Assembly (NCBI GenBank): GCA_964567435.1
Contig: CAZMMQ010000011.1
Coordinates: 1 to 64,000 of the forward strand
DNA: 64,000 nucleotides
Source of the DNA: RFSX01 sp964567435
GTDB taxonomy: Bacteria; Bacteroidota; Bacteroidia; Chitinophagales; Saprospiraceae
Reading direction: 5' to 3'
The notes under the pieces are model-generated. The model was not told where the DNA came from, ran no database searches, and saw nothing but the letters and a program-made list of their open reading frames with translations. How positions within the stretch are numbered: position 1 is the first letter of the stretch; every line of letters starts with the position of its first letter. Below are positions 51,010 through 59,100 of this stretch, one piece after another. The position numbers and the translations under genes were made by a program.

Positions 51010-51066
51010 ATGATTACTGGAAATACTTATTTATCGAGATTGCGCTTGCTGTCAATGATGAGATAA
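51010..51066 (+). CDS. Candidate leader peptide of the MFS transporter gene
   Basis: An 18-codon frame reads MITGNTYLSRLRLLSMMR. It lies between a -7 box (50984-50991) and the terminator just before the MFS gene. An A-rich stretch (AAAGAAAAAATAAC) precedes the ATG, the favoured context for translation starts in Bacteroidota. Residues 10-12 are Arg-Leu-Arg, the same arrangement as the macrolide-dependent stall motif of ErmDL-type leader peptides. Its end (TGATGAG, 51056-51062) can pair with the terminator's left arm. A short frame can occur by chance, so this is a candidate only. Confidence 0.35.
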   Translation: MITGNTYLSRLRLLSMMR

Positions 51067-51090
51067 TTATTTCTTTAATAATAGAATATA

Positions 51091-51125
51091 AAAGAGCCTT
51101 GTCATACACCTGATGAGGCTTTTTT
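51091..51125 (+). terminator. Terminator or attenuator six bases before the MFS start codon
   Basis: GCCTTGTCA (51096-51104) pairs with TGATGAGGC (51111-51119), with two G-U pairs, followed by six T residues. The T run ends six bases before the MFS ATG at 51132. Any message for the pump must pass it, so it is either an attenuator or a terminator of the upstream gene with a promoter hidden inside. A second copy of TGATGAG at 51056-51062 can compete for the left arm. Confidence 0.7.
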
Positions 51126-51131
51126 CTTTAT

Positions 51132-52340
51132 ATGAACTTTGTCAAACTATATATCAACTCATTCTCTGGATTATCGAAAGATGTCTGGTATGTTGCCCTC
51201 ATCTATCTGGTTAATAGATGTGGTGAAATGGTCATCCCATTTATGAGTGTATATCTGTCGCAGCAGCTTGGATTCTCGAAGACACAGACTGGAGTAGTTC
51301 TTTTTTGTTTTGGAGTAGGTGCCTTGATAGGATCTAATATCGGAGGATACCTAAGTGACATCATTGGTAACTTTAAAGTCATGGCTATCAGTTTGTTTGG
51401 GATGGGGTCTTCATTTTTAGGCATACTTATGTTTGACAGCTTTGGCCCCTTATGTATATGGCTTGTTGTGACGGGTATTTTTTCGAGTATGTTTAGCCCT
51501 GCAGCATTTAGTGCAGTAAGTGTATGGGGTAATACTGAGAATAGGACAAGGGCCTTCTCTTTACTTAGAATGGCCATTAATCTTGGAGTGGCGATAGGCC
51601 CTGCAGTAGGTGGCTATATGGCGGCGAGTGTTGGCTACCATATGCTCTTTATAGTAGATGGATGTACTTGCTTCTTGGCTCTGATAACATTATTTATTGT
51701 TCTCCGGCATAGGAATAAAAAATTAAATCAAAAAGAAACAAAAACAACGGGGACAGCATCTCCTTACAAGGATAAAATTTTAGTCTTGTTCCTCTTTTTC
51801 AATCTGATAAACATGATTGCCTTTTTTCAAATTATATTTTCTGTACCTGTTTACTTTAAAGAAGTCGTGCAGATGGATGAGAAGCTTATTGGTGCCTTCT
51901 TTACCGCAAATGGATTATTGGTTTTCCTCCTTGAAATGCCCATCGTGTACAAAATAGAACAAGCTAATAAGTACTTCAAACCTATGGTAGCTGGAGCAGT
52001 ATTGATAGGCATAGGATATGTATGTCTAAGCATTTTCAATGACCCTCTTTTGGCCATAGTCTTATATAGCTTACTTATTGCTATTGGAGAAGTTATCAAC
52101 TTCCCTCTTATTCCCTCATTGGCTATGCGAAGAACTGATGAGCAAAATCAGGGAAAATATATGGGCATGGTATCTATGATGTTTGCCATCGCCTTTTTAT
52201 TGTCCCCAATTCTGGGTTTACCCGTAGTAGAATTGACTGGGTATACCAACTACTTTATCATGGCAGCCACGCTTTCTATTATCTCTGGTATTTGTTTGCA
52301 TTTTCTCAAGCCCTATTTCAAAGAAGCCCATGCCAACTGA
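51132..52340 (+). CDS. MFS-family transporter, probably an efflux pump
   Basis: Twelve membrane helices in 402 residues. The loop after helix 2 (GALIGSNIGGYLSDIIGNFK) matches MFS motif A, G-x-x-x-D-x-x-G. The central cytoplasmic loop is short (about 190-210). It resembles the drug:H+ antiporter group; the cargo is unknown. The gene lies directly behind the terminator-like hairpin and candidate leader peptide. Its end overlaps the next gene by 11 bases, so they are cotranscribed. Confidence 0.87.
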   Translation: MNFVKLYINSFSGLSKDVWYVALIYLVNRCGEMVIPFMSVYLSQQLGFSKTQTGVVLFCFGVGALIGSNIGGYLSDIIGNFKVMAISLFGMGSSFLGILMFDSFGPLCIWLVVTGIFSSMFSPAAFSAVSVWGNTENRTRAFSLLRMAINLGVAIGPAVGGYMAASVGYHMLFIVDGCTCFLALITLFIVLRHRNKKLNQKETKTTGTASPYKDKILVLFLFFNLINMIAFFQIIFSVPVYFKEVVQMDEKLIGAFFTANGLLVFLLEMPIVYKIEQANKYFKPMVAGAVLIGIGYVCLSIFNDPLLAIVLYSLLIAIGEVINFPLIPSLAMRRTDEQNQGKYMGMVSMMFAIAFLLSPILGLPVVELTGYTNYFIMAATLSIISGICLHFLKPYFKEAHAN

Positions 52341-52914
52341 TTCTTTTCAAAGCCTGCTTAAAAAAATAAGAAACTGCCAAGAGTGTGCAGCACATATAGA
52401 ACCACGTCCTGTAGTATCCGTCAATAGGAAAAGTCGCATTATAATTATCGGCCAAGCTCCTGGAACAAGAGTCCACATGACAGGTATTCCTTGGAATGAT
52501 AGAAGCGGAGATAATCTTAGACGATGGATGGGAATATCTACCGAACAATTCTATGACAATAAAATATTTGGCATTGTACCTATGGGATTCTGCTATCCAG
52601 GAAAAGGCAAATCTGGTGATCTACCTCCCAGAAAAGAATGTGCCCCACTCTGGCACGATCAGATTTTTTCTCAATTAGAGAATATTCAACTCACCATACT
52701 CATCGGTCAATATGCCCAACAATATTATCTGGAAAAGCGTCGAAAAACAACACTTACAGATACCGTTAGAAACTATGAAGAATATTTGCCAGAATTCTTT
52801 GTACTACCCCATCCCTCTCCAAGAAACATTAGATGGATGAAACGCAATGCTTGGTTTGAAACAGATATCTTGCCTGTTTTTAGAAGACATATTGCAAGAG
52901 CAATAGGTAACTAA
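52330..52914 (+). CDS. Uracil-DNA-glycosylase-superfamily protein
   Basis: The 194-residue protein has the superfamily's first motif, IIGQAPGTRVHMTGIPW, followed by DRSGDNLRRWMG, and a late motif LPHPSPRN. Both are typical of an uncharacterised UDG family rather than of Ung. The acidic residue that activates water in family 1 is absent at the first motif (Gln-Ala). An early CxxC (NCQECAA) and two later cysteines are present, but not the spacing of the iron-sulfur family 4. It overlaps the MFS gene by 11 bases. It would act in base excision or a related reaction. Confidence 0.8.
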   Translation: MPTDSFQSLLKKIRNCQECAAHIEPRPVVSVNRKSRIIIIGQAPGTRVHMTGIPWNDRSGDNLRRWMGISTEQFYDNKIFGIVPMGFCYPGKGKSGDLPPRKECAPLWHDQIFSQLENIQLTILIGQYAQQYYLEKRRKTTLTDTVRNYEEYLPEFFVLPHPSPRNIRWMKRNAWFETDILPVFRRHIARAIGN

Positions 52915-52925
52915 CTCCCTAACCA

Positions 52926-53285
52926 TTAGAGATACAACCTACCGTACATATATCTGGATACAATAATGCTTGCAATCGCTATTCCCGACAAAGTCAAACT
53001 TTGACCTAGCGCATAATGTGCTGTAAAAGCCAATACTGCATCTAAAAAGAATCCAGCATAAGCCCACTCAGTTAACATTTTAGACAGTCTGGTTAACACT
53101 GCAATAATGCCTAATACTTTCAGAATTGCAAGAGGGATAACAAGATACTCAGGGTAGCTTAGCATCTTAAAGAATCCCTTAACCATATCAGGATTTCTGA
53201 AGTACATCTGTGCACTAAATGTAAATATCCCACACATCACGAAAGTGGATATCCAATATATTCCCTTTTCAATATTATGATTCAT
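52926..53285 (-). CDS. DoxX-like small membrane protein
   Basis: The 119 residues form four membrane helices with the DoxX-like pattern FSAQMYFRNPDMVKGFFKM and YLVIPLAILKVLGI. Some DoxX proteins work with thiosulfate or quinone redox partners, but most members are uncharacterised. It stands alone, with a convergent UDG-like gene at its 3' end. The upstream gap contains only weak promoter-like sequence. Confidence 0.75.
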   Translation of the reverse strand: MNHNIEKGIYWISTFVMCGIFTFSAQMYFRNPDMVKGFFKMLSYPEYLVIPLAILKVLGIIAVLTRLSKMLTEWAYAGFFLDAVLAFTAHYALGQSLTLSGIAIASIIVSRYMYGRLYL

Positions 53286-53460
53286 CGTCTGTTTTGTTTG
53301 AAGTTTTTATATACAGGTGGTTTCAACAGTTAATAAAGAAGTGAACACAGTGATCGCCATTGAGTTTAAATCCAACACAGCAAACAGAAAATAAAAAATG
53401 GGCTATGTAAATCTGAGGACAAGACTTTCATAAAGAATTGCATCATATTTACTCTGTCAT

Positions 53461-54405
53461 ATGATCAGGTATATCTATACATCATTGTTAGCAGGACTGC
53501 TTGTAATATCTATCAATCTGCATGCTCAAACTTGCTGCTCTGCAGGTGCTCCAATTGTATCAAACTACGGTTTTAAAACCAGTGCAGAGTATAAGTATAG
53601 CCTAATTCTTGCCTATCGTCACATAGGAATCAACCGTCTTGTAGACAACAATGAAAGATTGGTCAATGATCCTAGGACACGAGAAAATAATGTCATCTCA
53701 TTGGGTGCCAACTATACCTTTAATGAAAGGATTGCCTTAGGAGTACTTCTTCCCCTTGTTGCCCAAAATAGAACAACCATCAGTGAATCACAATCTGCAT
53801 TTGGTGTGGGTGATTTGTCTTTGGTCGCTCAGCTCAAAGTTTGGGGCAAAAATGATTGGTTGCTACAATTTACGCCAGCTCTAAAACTTCCAACGGGTAA
53901 CGTATCTATTCGTAGTGACCGAAATATCTTTCTATCACCTGATATGCAAAGTGGGACAGGATCCTGGGATATCATCAATCAAATATCTCTGGTAAGAGAA
54001 CGAATATTCAATTCTGTTTTCACCGCCAAAACCAGCTTATCTTATCGAATTAATGGGACCAACTCAAATTTTGCAAGTGACAGTGGTATTGGCGGTCGAT
54101 CATTTAAATTCGGTAATGAAATAAACTGGCGAACGACCCTAAGTAAAGAATTTCTTCTTGGACAGTGGTTTGTCATACCTGACCTCCAATGGCAATACAG
54201 ATGGGCTGCCGCTAATACAGAACAAAGCTCAAGAGCTAATAATAGTGGCGGCAACTGGATTAATCAACTAATCGGTATATATCTTACAAAAGACAATATT
54301 ATCAGCTATAGAACCTTTCTAAAATTTCCACTATATGAAGATTTGGATGGTTTACAAATTACTACCAACTTCGAATGGGGAGTTCAATTGAATTACCAAT
54401 TCTAA
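53461..54405 (+). CDS. Outer membrane beta-barrel protein
   Basis: A signal peptide ends at INLHAQ and is followed by TCCSAGAPI. The rest is strongly alternating beta strand with aromatic girdles, ending FEWGVQLNYQF, with a terminal Phe typical of outer membrane proteins. Similar sequences are often labelled as transporters or as MetA-like outer membrane proteins of phenol-degradation clusters; the substrate here is unknown. The DUF3179 lipoprotein gene follows after 15 bases, so the two probably work together. Confidence 0.75.
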   Translation: MIRYIYTSLLAGLLVISINLHAQTCCSAGAPIVSNYGFKTSAEYKYSLILAYRHIGINRLVDNNERLVNDPRTRENNVISLGANYTFNERIALGVLLPLVAQNRTTISESQSAFGVGDLSLVAQLKVWGKNDWLLQFTPALKLPTGNVSIRSDRNIFLSPDMQSGTGSWDIINQISLVRERIFNSVFTAKTSLSYRINGTNSNFASDSGIGGRSFKFGNEINWRTTLSKEFLLGQWFVIPDLQWQYRWAAANTEQSSRANNSGGNWINQLIGIYLTKDNIISYRTFLKFPLYEDLDGLQITTNFEWGVQLNYQF

Positions 54406-54420
54406 AAAAACACATTTACG

Positions 54421-55461
54421 ATGAAAAAAGTATTTTGGTTATTAGTTACCACCACTATATTAATGTGGTCTTGCGGGGACAATGATCCTGCATCCCGACC
54501 TTCAGAGTGGACTATACCTTCTAGTCAGGTATTTGATGGAGGTGTAGGTCAAGATGGCATACCTGCTATTAATCAGCCAAGTTTCTCCTCCGTCAATGAG
54601 GTTAACTTTTTAGCAGACAATGACTTGGTTGTCGGAATCGTGCATGGAGATATAGCTAAAGCGTACCCTCACGTCATCCTTGATTGGCATGAGATTGTCA
54701 ATGATGATTTGGGTGATTTGAGTGTGGCAATGACCTATTGTCCACTGACAGGTACAGCCGTGGGATGGGACAGAGGTGTCAATGGTCAAAATGTCGCATT
54801 TGGAGTTAGTGGAAAATTGTTTAATACCAACCTGATGCCCTTTGACCGAGAAACAAATAGTTATTGGACACAATTAGGGCTTAACTGCGTCAATGGAGAA
54901 CTCATTAATACTAAAATAAACTTAGCACCTGTTATAGAGACAACTTGGGGTACTTGGAAATCTTCATTCCCTGACTCTGATGTGCTTAATACCAATACTG
55001 GTTTTTCCAGAGCCTATGGTCAATACCCATATGGTGACTACAGAACCAATAATGCAAATATTATCTTTCCTGTCAATCCTCTAGACCAAAGATTACCTTC
55101 TAAAGATAGGGTGCTAGGTGTCTTGGGTGATAGTACTAATAGGGCTTACACTATTGATCTGTTTCGAGAAGACTTGGTCATCCAAGACCAATTGGAAGGT
55201 ACTGAACTTATCGTCATAGGGTCTGAATCAAGCAATTTCATGGTAGCTTATGAAAATAATCTTGATCTTACAGAAGTAACCAGCGTGGAAAACAGCTTAC
55301 CAATTGTTGCTCAATCGCAGGACGGCAATATGATAACGCTGGATGGTCGAATTGTACAAGGGCCATTATCTGGACAATCTCTGTTACCTACAAAATCATG
55401 GATAGGCTATTGGATGTCCTTTGGCTCTTTCTATCCAGGAATAGAAATCTTTAGGCAATAA
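54421..55461 (+). CDS. DUF3179-family lipoprotein
   Basis: A lipobox LMWSC marks it as a lipoprotein. The DUF3179 core reads GIVHGDIAKAYPHVILDWHEIVND...MTYCPLTGTAVGWDR. The conserved TYCPLTGTA with its cysteine and the histidine pair suggest a redox or metal site, but the function is unproven. The last strand region (SWIGYWMSFGSFYPGIEIF) is typical of the family. It shares an operon with the outer membrane protein gene in front. Confidence 0.85.
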   Translation: MKKVFWLLVTTTILMWSCGDNDPASRPSEWTIPSSQVFDGGVGQDGIPAINQPSFSSVNEVNFLADNDLVVGIVHGDIAKAYPHVILDWHEIVNDDLGDLSVAMTYCPLTGTAVGWDRGVNGQNVAFGVSGKLFNTNLMPFDRETNSYWTQLGLNCVNGELINTKINLAPVIETTWGTWKSSFPDSDVLNTNTGFSRAYGQYPYGDYRTNNANIIFPVNPLDQRLPSKDRVLGVLGDSTNRAYTIDLFREDLVIQDQLEGTELIVIGSESSNFMVAYENNLDLTEVTSVENSLPIVAQSQDGNMITLDGRIVQGPLSGQSLLPTKSWIGYWMSFGSFYPGIEIFRQ

Positions 55462-55543
55462 TCTACCAACAGTTAGAGAAAGCTGATAGATGTACACCAA
55501 TACTCAGGCGAATATGTCTTACTTTTGGTAAAAAATTGAATCC

Positions 55544-55786
55544 ATGCTTAGTATATATCTTTTAGGTATTCCCGGTGGATATGAGTTAATCCTTATTGCT
55601 TTTGTAATTCTTCTCCTATTTGGTGGTAAGAAATTACCAGAGCTTATGAGAGGATTAGGTAAGGGTATCAGAGAATTCAATAATGCAAAAGCCAATCTCG
55701 AGTCGGAGGTCAAAGAAAGTATGAAAGAGCCAAAAGTTGATAAAAGTGGCGATAAGAGTAGTTGGATAGAAAGAAAAGAGAATTGA
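55544..55786 (+). CDS. tatA: Twin-arginine translocase subunit TatA/TatE
   Basis: The 80-residue protein has one N-terminal membrane helix (GYELILIAFVILLLFG), a hinge FGGKKLPELMRGLGKGI, and an amphipathic charged helix. That is the TatA layout. It forms the pore that moves folded proteins across the inner membrane with TatC. No tatC is adjacent. A convergent DUF3109 gene begins three bases after its stop. Confidence 0.92.
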   Translation: MLSIYLLGIPGGYELILIAFVILLLFGGKKLPELMRGLGKGIREFNNAKANLESEVKESMKEPKVDKSGDKSSWIERKEN

Positions 55787-55789
55787 TCT

Positions 55790-56380
55790 CTATCTAGACT
55801 CTCCCTTTCTGTTAGCCGCAGCATCTAGCTGCTTATAGAAATCTTCACCATACTTTCTCACCAGCGCCTCTTTGACAAATTGGTATAGCTTAATCTTACT
55901 TTTCTTTCCATTACTACAAGCTGCATCACATATATCCCAACGATCGTAATTAAGTGTTTGGAATCCATTCATATGATTTTGGTTAACTCTTATTGGATAT
56001 AAATGGCAGCTTATTGGCTTATAAAAAGAAATCTTTTTATCTCTGTAGGCCTTCTGAATACCGCAATATGTAATCCCCAATTCATCTCTTCCCATAAATA
56101 CACAGGCCCCATCTTCCATTAGGTTGGTTTCTGATATAGACTCTTCTTTATTATAAGTATAAAAACCCTCTTCTCTAATCACCTCTTGAGCTGCCTCTGG
56201 CAAGTAGGGTAAAATCTTAGGTAATAATTGCCCCATGAGCAAAACTTCGTCTTCAGACAAGGGTGCACCATAATCTCCTTCTATGCAGCAGGCGCCCTTG
56301 CAAGCAGATAAGTTGCATGCAAATTGCTCTTGCACAATATCGTCTGAGATAAGTATATCTTCTATCATTATCATTGCCAT
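55790..56380 (-). CDS. DUF3109-family cysteine-rich protein
   Basis: The cysteine pattern begins FACNLSACKGACC and continues with DGACVFMG, TYCGIQKAY, SCHLYPIR and DICDAACSNG. At least eight cysteines could bind an iron-sulfur cluster or zinc, like the YkgJ-type family. The chain of 196 residues is the normal length. The start could be either of two nearby ATGs (56380 or 56374). Function unknown; widely conserved in Bacteroidota. Confidence 0.85.
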   Translation of the reverse strand: MAMIMIEDILISDDIVQEQFACNLSACKGACCIEGDYGAPLSEDEVLLMGQLLPKILPYLPEAAQEVIREEGFYTYNKEESISETNLMEDGACVFMGRDELGITYCGIQKAYRDKKISFYKPISCHLYPIRVNQNHMNGFQTLNYDRWDICDAACSNGKKSKIKLYQFVKEALVRKYGEDFYKQLDAAANRKGESR

Positions 56381-56491
56381 AAGTTATCTCTTTTGAATGC
56401 TTAAAAAATCATATCTGGTTTCGACACCAGTCACTTCTTGATTTAGCTGAATAATAAGGATATTTGTTCGTAAATTTCGATTTTGATTTTT

Positions 56492-56611
56492 ATGGCATTA
56501 TTTATTGTAATCTTTTTAGGCTGTACCATGTTAACTGCTTGTTGTAAGTTGATATATAAATCCTTTGATCAGATATTGCCAAACAATCTTATTCTAATAC
56601 GTAAATTATAA
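56492..56611 (+). CDS. Possible 39-residue hydrophobic peptide before citrate synthase
   Basis: An ATG at 56492 opens 39 codons that end 16 bases before the citrate synthase start. The first half is a hydrophobic helix with three cysteines (IVIFLGCTMLTACC), the second half is charged (KLIYKSFDQILPNN). It could be a small membrane peptide or chance. TAAATTTC (56471-56478), one base off TAnnTTTG, lies just ahead. Confidence 0.25.
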   Translation: MALFIVIFLGCTMLTACCKLIYKSFDQILPNNLILIRKL

Positions 56612-56627
56612 ACTCCCACATTCAAAC

Positions 56628-58163
56628 ATGGACAAATTAAAGAAGAAGTTCAAAGAGAAATCTTCCAAGCTTAGAAATGAGGTAAGATCCTTAAGAAAAA
56701 CCCACGGACACAAAGTTGTAGACAAAGTTACTGCTGCCCAAGTCATTGGAGGCATGCGTGGCATCAAAAGCATCCTTTGGGAAGGCTCAGAACTAGATGC
56801 CAATAAGGGAATAACCTTTAGAGGGTATTCCATTCCCGAACTCAAAGAACTTCTTCCAAGAGTTAATAAAAAAGGAAAGGAACCACTACCAGAAGGGCTA
56901 TTCTGGCTGATGTTAGTAGATGAGATTCCTACTCAAGCTGACGTCAATTGGCTAAGTAACGAATGGGCTAAGAGAGGCAAGTTGCCTCAGGTAACACTTA
57001 ATGCAATAGCCTCTTTACCTGTTTCTACCCATCCAATGACACAGTTCATCATTGGTATCAACAGCATGCAGACAAGTAGTATCTTCTCTAAGAGGTATGC
57101 TGAAGGTATGAGTAAAACAGATTATTGGGATGCCACCTATGAAGATTCTATGAATCTTATTGCAAGACTACCAAGGCTTGCAGCACACATATATAGAAGA
57201 GTATATCATAATGGTGTTCATATAGCACCTAATAACAAATTAGATTGGGCAGGTAACTTCGCTCACATGCTCGGCATTAATGATTCTGAGGACTTTAAAA
57301 GTCTTATGAGAATGTATCTGACGATTCATGCCGATCATGAGGGAGGTAATGCCTCTGCGCATACCGCTCACTTGATTAATTCTACTTTAGCTGATGTATA
57401 CTTATCATATGCAGGAGCTATGGGGTCATTGGCAGGACCACTTCACGGTCTAGCTAATCAAGAAGTTATAAAGTGGATCTTCGAGATGACCAAGTCCCTA
57501 AAAACGACAAAGCCTACAGATGATCAAGTGGCTAAGTACATTAACAAAACACTTAAATCAGGCAAAGTCATTCCAGGTTATGGACACGCTGTTCTTAGAC
57601 AGCCTGACCCAAGATTCACTGCCCAAAGGGTATTTGCAGAAGAATACATACCAAATGATGATATAGTAAGCATAGTCTGGCAATTATTTAGAGTTGTACC
57701 AGGTATTCTGGGTGGATTGGGCAAAGTCAAAAATCCATGGCCAAATGTGGATGCACACTCAGGAGCTATACTAGTACACTATGGCATGAAAGAGTATAGC
57801 TTCTATACCGTATTATTTGGTGTATCCAGAGCTTTAGGTGTATTAGCTAATTCTTGTTGGTCTAGAGCCTTAGGCTTGGCCTTGGAAAGACCTAAATCTG
57901 TAAATTCAGTTTGGTTAAAGAATGCCGTAGGTGTAAAGACAACCCCAACTAAAAAAGTGAAAGTCGAGTCTAAGCCTGCTAAGAAAAAGGCAACGACTAA
58001 TAAAGCGACACCGGCTAGAAAAAAGGCAACTGCAAAAAAAGCAACACCTGCTAAGAAGTCTGTCGCTAAAAAAGCAGCGCCAGCAAAGAAGACTGTTGCT
58101 AAAAAAGCGAAGCCAGTAAAGAAGGTGGGCAAGGCAAAAAAATCAACTATCAAAAAAGCATAA
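56628..58163 (+). CDS. gltA: Citrate synthase with lysine/alanine/proline-rich histone-H1-like tail
   Basis: Residues 1-436 are a eukaryote-type citrate synthase. The catalytic histidines and aspartate are in HADHEGGNASAHT, IPGYGHAVLRQPDPRF, and NVDAHSGAILVHYG. It condenses oxaloacetate and acetyl-CoA. From residue 437 (nt 57936) to the end, 75 residues are almost only Lys, Ala, Pro, Thr and Val in a repeated KKAxPAKK pattern, with about 29 lysines, like histone H1 or bacterial Hc1/AlgR3-type tails. The N-terminus (about 1-35) is also lysine-rich. The tail is in frame with no sign of a sequencing break. A DNA-binding or solubility role is inference. Confidence 0.93.
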   Translation: MDKLKKKFKEKSSKLRNEVRSLRKTHGHKVVDKVTAAQVIGGMRGIKSILWEGSELDANKGITFRGYSIPELKELLPRVNKKGKEPLPEGLFWLMLVDEIPTQADVNWLSNEWAKRGKLPQVTLNAIASLPVSTHPMTQFIIGINSMQTSSIFSKRYAEGMSKTDYWDATYEDSMNLIARLPRLAAHIYRRVYHNGVHIAPNNKLDWAGNFAHMLGINDSEDFKSLMRMYLTIHADHEGGNASAHTAHLINSTLADVYLSYAGAMGSLAGPLHGLANQEVIKWIFEMTKSLKTTKPTDDQVAKYINKTLKSGKVIPGYGHAVLRQPDPRFTAQRVFAEEYIPNDDIVSIVWQLFRVVPGILGGLGKVKNPWPNVDAHSGAILVHYGMKEYSFYTVLFGVSRALGVLANSCWSRALGLALERPKSVNSVWLKNAVGVKTTPTKKVKVESKPAKKKATTNKATPARKKATAKKATPAKKSVAKKAAPAKKTVAKKAKPVKKVGKAKKSTIKKA

Positions 58164-58187
58164 TCAAAACTTTAATAGAAAAGACAC

Positions 58188-58577
58188 ATGGAAATAAAGG
58201 AAGGCCTTAAATATTCTGCTGAACACGAGTGGGTTAAGGTAGATGGAAATGTTGCCATTATAGGAATTACAGATTTTGCGCAATCGGAATTAGGAGAAAT
58301 AGTATATGTAGAGGTAGAGACTGTAGGAGAGACTATAGCTAAAGATGAAATATTCGGAACCATAGAAGCAGTGAAGACTACTTCAGATCTATACATGCCT
58401 TTATCTGGAAAAATCTTAGAGTTTAATAAGAAACTCGACGAAAATGAAGGTGATCAGCCTGATCTTGTCAATAATGATGCCTATGGAGAGGGTTGGATAA
58501 TCAAGGTTGAAATGTCTGACGCCTCTGAATTGGATCAGTTGATGGATCATACAGGATATAATTCTCATATATCATAG
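58188..58577 (+). CDS. gcvH: Glycine cleavage system H protein
   Basis: The 129-residue protein carries the lipoyl-lysine K63 in IEAVKTTSDLYMPLSG, with the standard early segment ITDFAQSELGEIVYVE and the late GWIIKVEM. It shuttles the aminomethyl group on its lipoyl arm between the P, T and L proteins of glycine cleavage. The citrate synthase gene lies 24 bases upstream; VanZ and tonB follow, an order I recall from other Bacteroidota. Confidence 0.95.
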   Translation: MEIKEGLKYSAEHEWVKVDGNVAIIGITDFAQSELGEIVYVEVETVGETIAKDEIFGTIEAVKTTSDLYMPLSGKILEFNKKLDENEGDQPDLVNNDAYGEGWIIKVEMSDASELDQLMDHTGYNSHIS

Positions 58578-58647
58578 CCATATATACACACCACTTTGGT
58601 GGATTCTTGCATCTGATAGAATAGAGGTCATGAAAAATGATGGATAA

Positions 58648-59022
58648 TTGAAAGCAGTTATTCTATTAATAGCATACTTGATTTTGATGGGATACATGTC
58701 ATTATCATCCTTAGTAGGTAGTCAAATAGATTATTTCTCTATCAATGACAAGGTACTACACATTGCAGGATATGCTATTCTATCGATTCTCCTTACGTTT
58801 TTGTTAGGTATATCATCACCTGCAAAATGGACATTTTGGAAGATTGTCCTTCTATCTAGCCTGTATGGCTTGCTTTTGGAAATTTTACAATTGATATACA
58901 AAACAGGACGTTTATTTGAATATTTTGATATTGTCGCCAATATATTTGGTGCTTTTGCGGGGACAATGTTAATTTACGTGTTTTATAGGTCGAATAAGAA
59001 GAAAATCCCAGAGCGGAACTAA
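58648..59022 (+). CDS. VanZ-family membrane protein
   Basis: The start is a TTG at 58648; a TAA just upstream rules out a longer frame. Four membrane helices hold the VanZ pattern: NDKVLHIAGYAILSILL and LYGLLLEILQLIYKTGRLFEYFDIVANIFGAFAG. VanZ gives low-level teicoplanin resistance in enterococci; most bacterial members are uncharacterised. It sits 70 bases after gcvH and 78 before tonB. Confidence 0.8.
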   Translation: MKAVILLIAYLILMGYMSLSSLVGSQIDYFSINDKVLHIAGYAILSILLTFLLGISSPAKWTFWKIVLLSSLYGLLLEILQLIYKTGRLFEYFDIVANIFGAFAGTMLIYVFYRSNKKKIPERN

Positions 59023-59100
59023 AGCAAGGGCATATAGACTCTCTATCTGTCCTCTTCTCACCAGACTTATTTTAAAAACTTACAATTAAAATTAAAGCCT

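Noticed and set aside
57803..58153. Minus-strand frame opposite the citrate synthase tail
   Set aside because: It is the mirror of the Lys/Ala codons; the sense frame continues from a conserved enzyme.
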